Program-made: the position numbers and the translations under genes | In this document: in pieces, positions 4,613-5,544 of the stretch | Position numbering within the stretch: the stretch's first letter is position 1 | How the letters are laid out: each line of letters opens with the position of its first letter | The notes under the pieces: model-generated | Told to the model about the DNA's origin: nothing | The model's input: only the letters and a program-made list of their open reading frames with translations | Databases searched by the model: none | Source: an uncultured Sulfurimonas sp. | GTDB taxonomy: Bacteria > Campylobacterota > Campylobacteria > Campylobacterales > Sulfurimonadaceae | NCBI GenBank assembly: GCA_937914675.1 | Contig: CALDOC010000351.1 | Coordinates: 1 to 5,544 of the forward strand | DNA length: 5,544 bases | Reading direction: 5' to 3'

Positions 4613-5544
4613 TTAAATATTGATAACTTCATTTACCTCTAAGCCAAATCCGCTAAGACCCACGAAATCGGTCTGCTTGAGTGAACTTATGAGATTCATC
4701 TTGGAAATTCCGAATGATTTGATGATTTGAGCTCCAATTCCAAACTCTTTTGGCGCCGAGTTGTCTTGATGATTGGTTTTGTTTATAAAGACCAAAATCC
4801 CGCTATTTATTTTCAAATACTCTATTGAACTCACTAAATTGTTGTACTTTTTCTGGTTCAACAGCAGCTCGATGTCTGGTATGACGTTGTGAACGCGAAC
4901 GTTGGCGACTTCTCCGGCGGAATAAAACTCTATGGCCGTATGGTTGATGCCGTCATGGTCTGCGAACGTGTGTTGTTTCACTTTCACGCCAAAAAATTCT
5001 ATCTCTTCGACTTTCGTTTCGTTTACGAGTCTCTCGTTCGCCAGACGGTACTCGACTATGTCGGATATGAAAACTGTTTTGAGATTGTGTTTTTCACCAA
5101 ACACGTCAAGATCGTCACGACGAGCCATCTCTCCATCTTCTTTTATGATTTCACATATGACTCCGGCTTCGCTAAGCCCCGCGAGACGACAGATGTCGAC
5201 GCTGCCCTCGGTATGTCCGGTGCGAATGAGCGTTCCACCGTCTTTGGCTATAAGGGGGAAAATATGTCCCGGTTTCACAAGGTCGCTTGAATGGGATATG
5301 GGGTTCGCGAGTATGCGAATCGTGTCGTCCCTCTCGCCGGCTGAGATTCCCGTCAGAGCGTTTTTCGCGTCCACGGAAACGGTAAACGCCGTCTCGTAAG
5401 AGGAGGTGTTTGAACTAACCATCGGGTTTAGGTCAAGTTTTGTGGCTATGGCCTTGCTTAGAGCGACGCAAATCAGACCTCGCGCGTGGGTCGCCATGAA
5501 GTTCACGTGTTTAGGAGTGCTAAACGCGGCGGCGTAAACCAAAT
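4613..5544 (-). CDS. ribB: 3,4-dihydroxy-2-butanone 4-phosphate synthase with degenerate GTP cyclohydrolase II-like tail, 5' end cut
   Basis: RibB converts ribulose 5-phosphate to 3,4-dihydroxy-2-butanone 4-phosphate and formate, for riboflavin synthesis in the cytoplasm. The start lies beyond the right edge; the first complete codons read LVYAA, normally preceded by the acidic DDEDRENEGD loop, so roughly 30 residues are missing. Counting from codon 5542, visible DHBP synthase motifs are NFMATHARGLIC (14-25), TGISAGERDDTIR (64-76), FPLIAKDGG (95-103), RTGHTEGSVD (107-116, with the catalytic His110) and GVICEI (127-132, Glu131). Residues from about 165 resemble GTP cyclohydrolase II (VRVHN at 215-219, FGIGAQII at 267-274, GISKMNLIS at 278-286, LSGFGLEV at 296-303) but contain no cysteine at all, so the zinc site is gone and the RQEGRG loop is lost. 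This is the RibBX-like arrangement known from Proteobacteria and Campylobacterota. It should have RibB but not RibA activity, so a separate ribA is expected elsewhere. Confidence 0.92.
   Translation of the reverse strand, partial: LVYAAAFSTPKHVNFMATHARGLICVALSKAIATKLDLNPMVSSNTSSYETAFTVSVDAKNALTGISAGERDDTIRILANPISHSSDLVKPGHIFPLIAKDGGTLIRTGHTEGSVDICRLAGLSEAGVICEIIKEDGEMARRDDLDVFGEKHNLKTVFISDIVEYRLANERLVNETKVEEIEFFGVKVKQHTFADHDGINHTAIEFYSAGEVANVRVHNVIPDIELLLNQKKYNNLVSSIEYLKINSGILVFINKTNHQDNSAPKEFGIGAQIIKSFGISKMNLISSLKQTDFVGLSGFGLEVNEVINI

Noticed and set aside
4889..5399. Two long overlapping plus-strand ORFs (133 and 155 codons) opposite ribB
   Set aside because: They lie entirely within the conserved RibB coding region, have no recognisable motifs or convincing ribosome binding sites, and are the expected antisense shadows of its codon pattern.

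Overview
The window reads as an ordinary chromosomal stretch from a member of the Campylobacterota (formerly Epsilonproteobacteria), most like the free-living Sulfurimonas/Sulfuricurvum-type lineages. This rests on protein family resemblance, not on a database search. The clues are a RibB fused to a decayed GTP cyclohydrolase II domain, a MltC-type lytic transglycosylase without a lipobox, an ArgD with the QTGVYRTGK variant, and a MidA-family protein with an EIGAHHG motif. Base composition is moderate and codon use is mixed. I see no IS element, integrase, CRISPR array, tRNA or rRNA.

All five clear genes lie on the minus strand, so transcription runs from right to left. In order they are: ribB (right edge, 5' end outside the window); a periplasmic lytic transglycosylase 28 bp further on; a 231-bp gap; argD; a TolC-family outer membrane protein gene that overlaps argD by 44 bp; and a midA-family methyltransferase gene that overlaps the TolC gene by 11 bp and runs off the left edge. 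No intrinsic terminator is visible between any of them. The 231-bp gap (3184-3414) holds a doubtful 28-codon ORF, three short inverted repeats and a possible extended -10 promoter for argD. The likely units are therefore ribB-transglycosylase and argD-tolC-midA, or one long read-through operon.

The genes do not form an obvious single pathway. RibB makes the four-carbon riboflavin precursor, the transglycosylase cleaves peptidoglycan in the periplasm, ArgD makes N-acetylornithine for arginine synthesis, the TolC-like protein is an outer membrane channel whose pump partners are not in the window, and MidA-type proteins are linked in other organisms to assembly of respiratory complex I. This is a tightly packed housekeeping operon. 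I found no convincing undescribed system. The most informative details are the argD/tolC overlap, in which a conserved ArgD motif doubles as the next gene's ribosome binding site and start codon, the cysteine-free RibA-like tail of RibB, and the 11-residue repeats in the transglycosylase.
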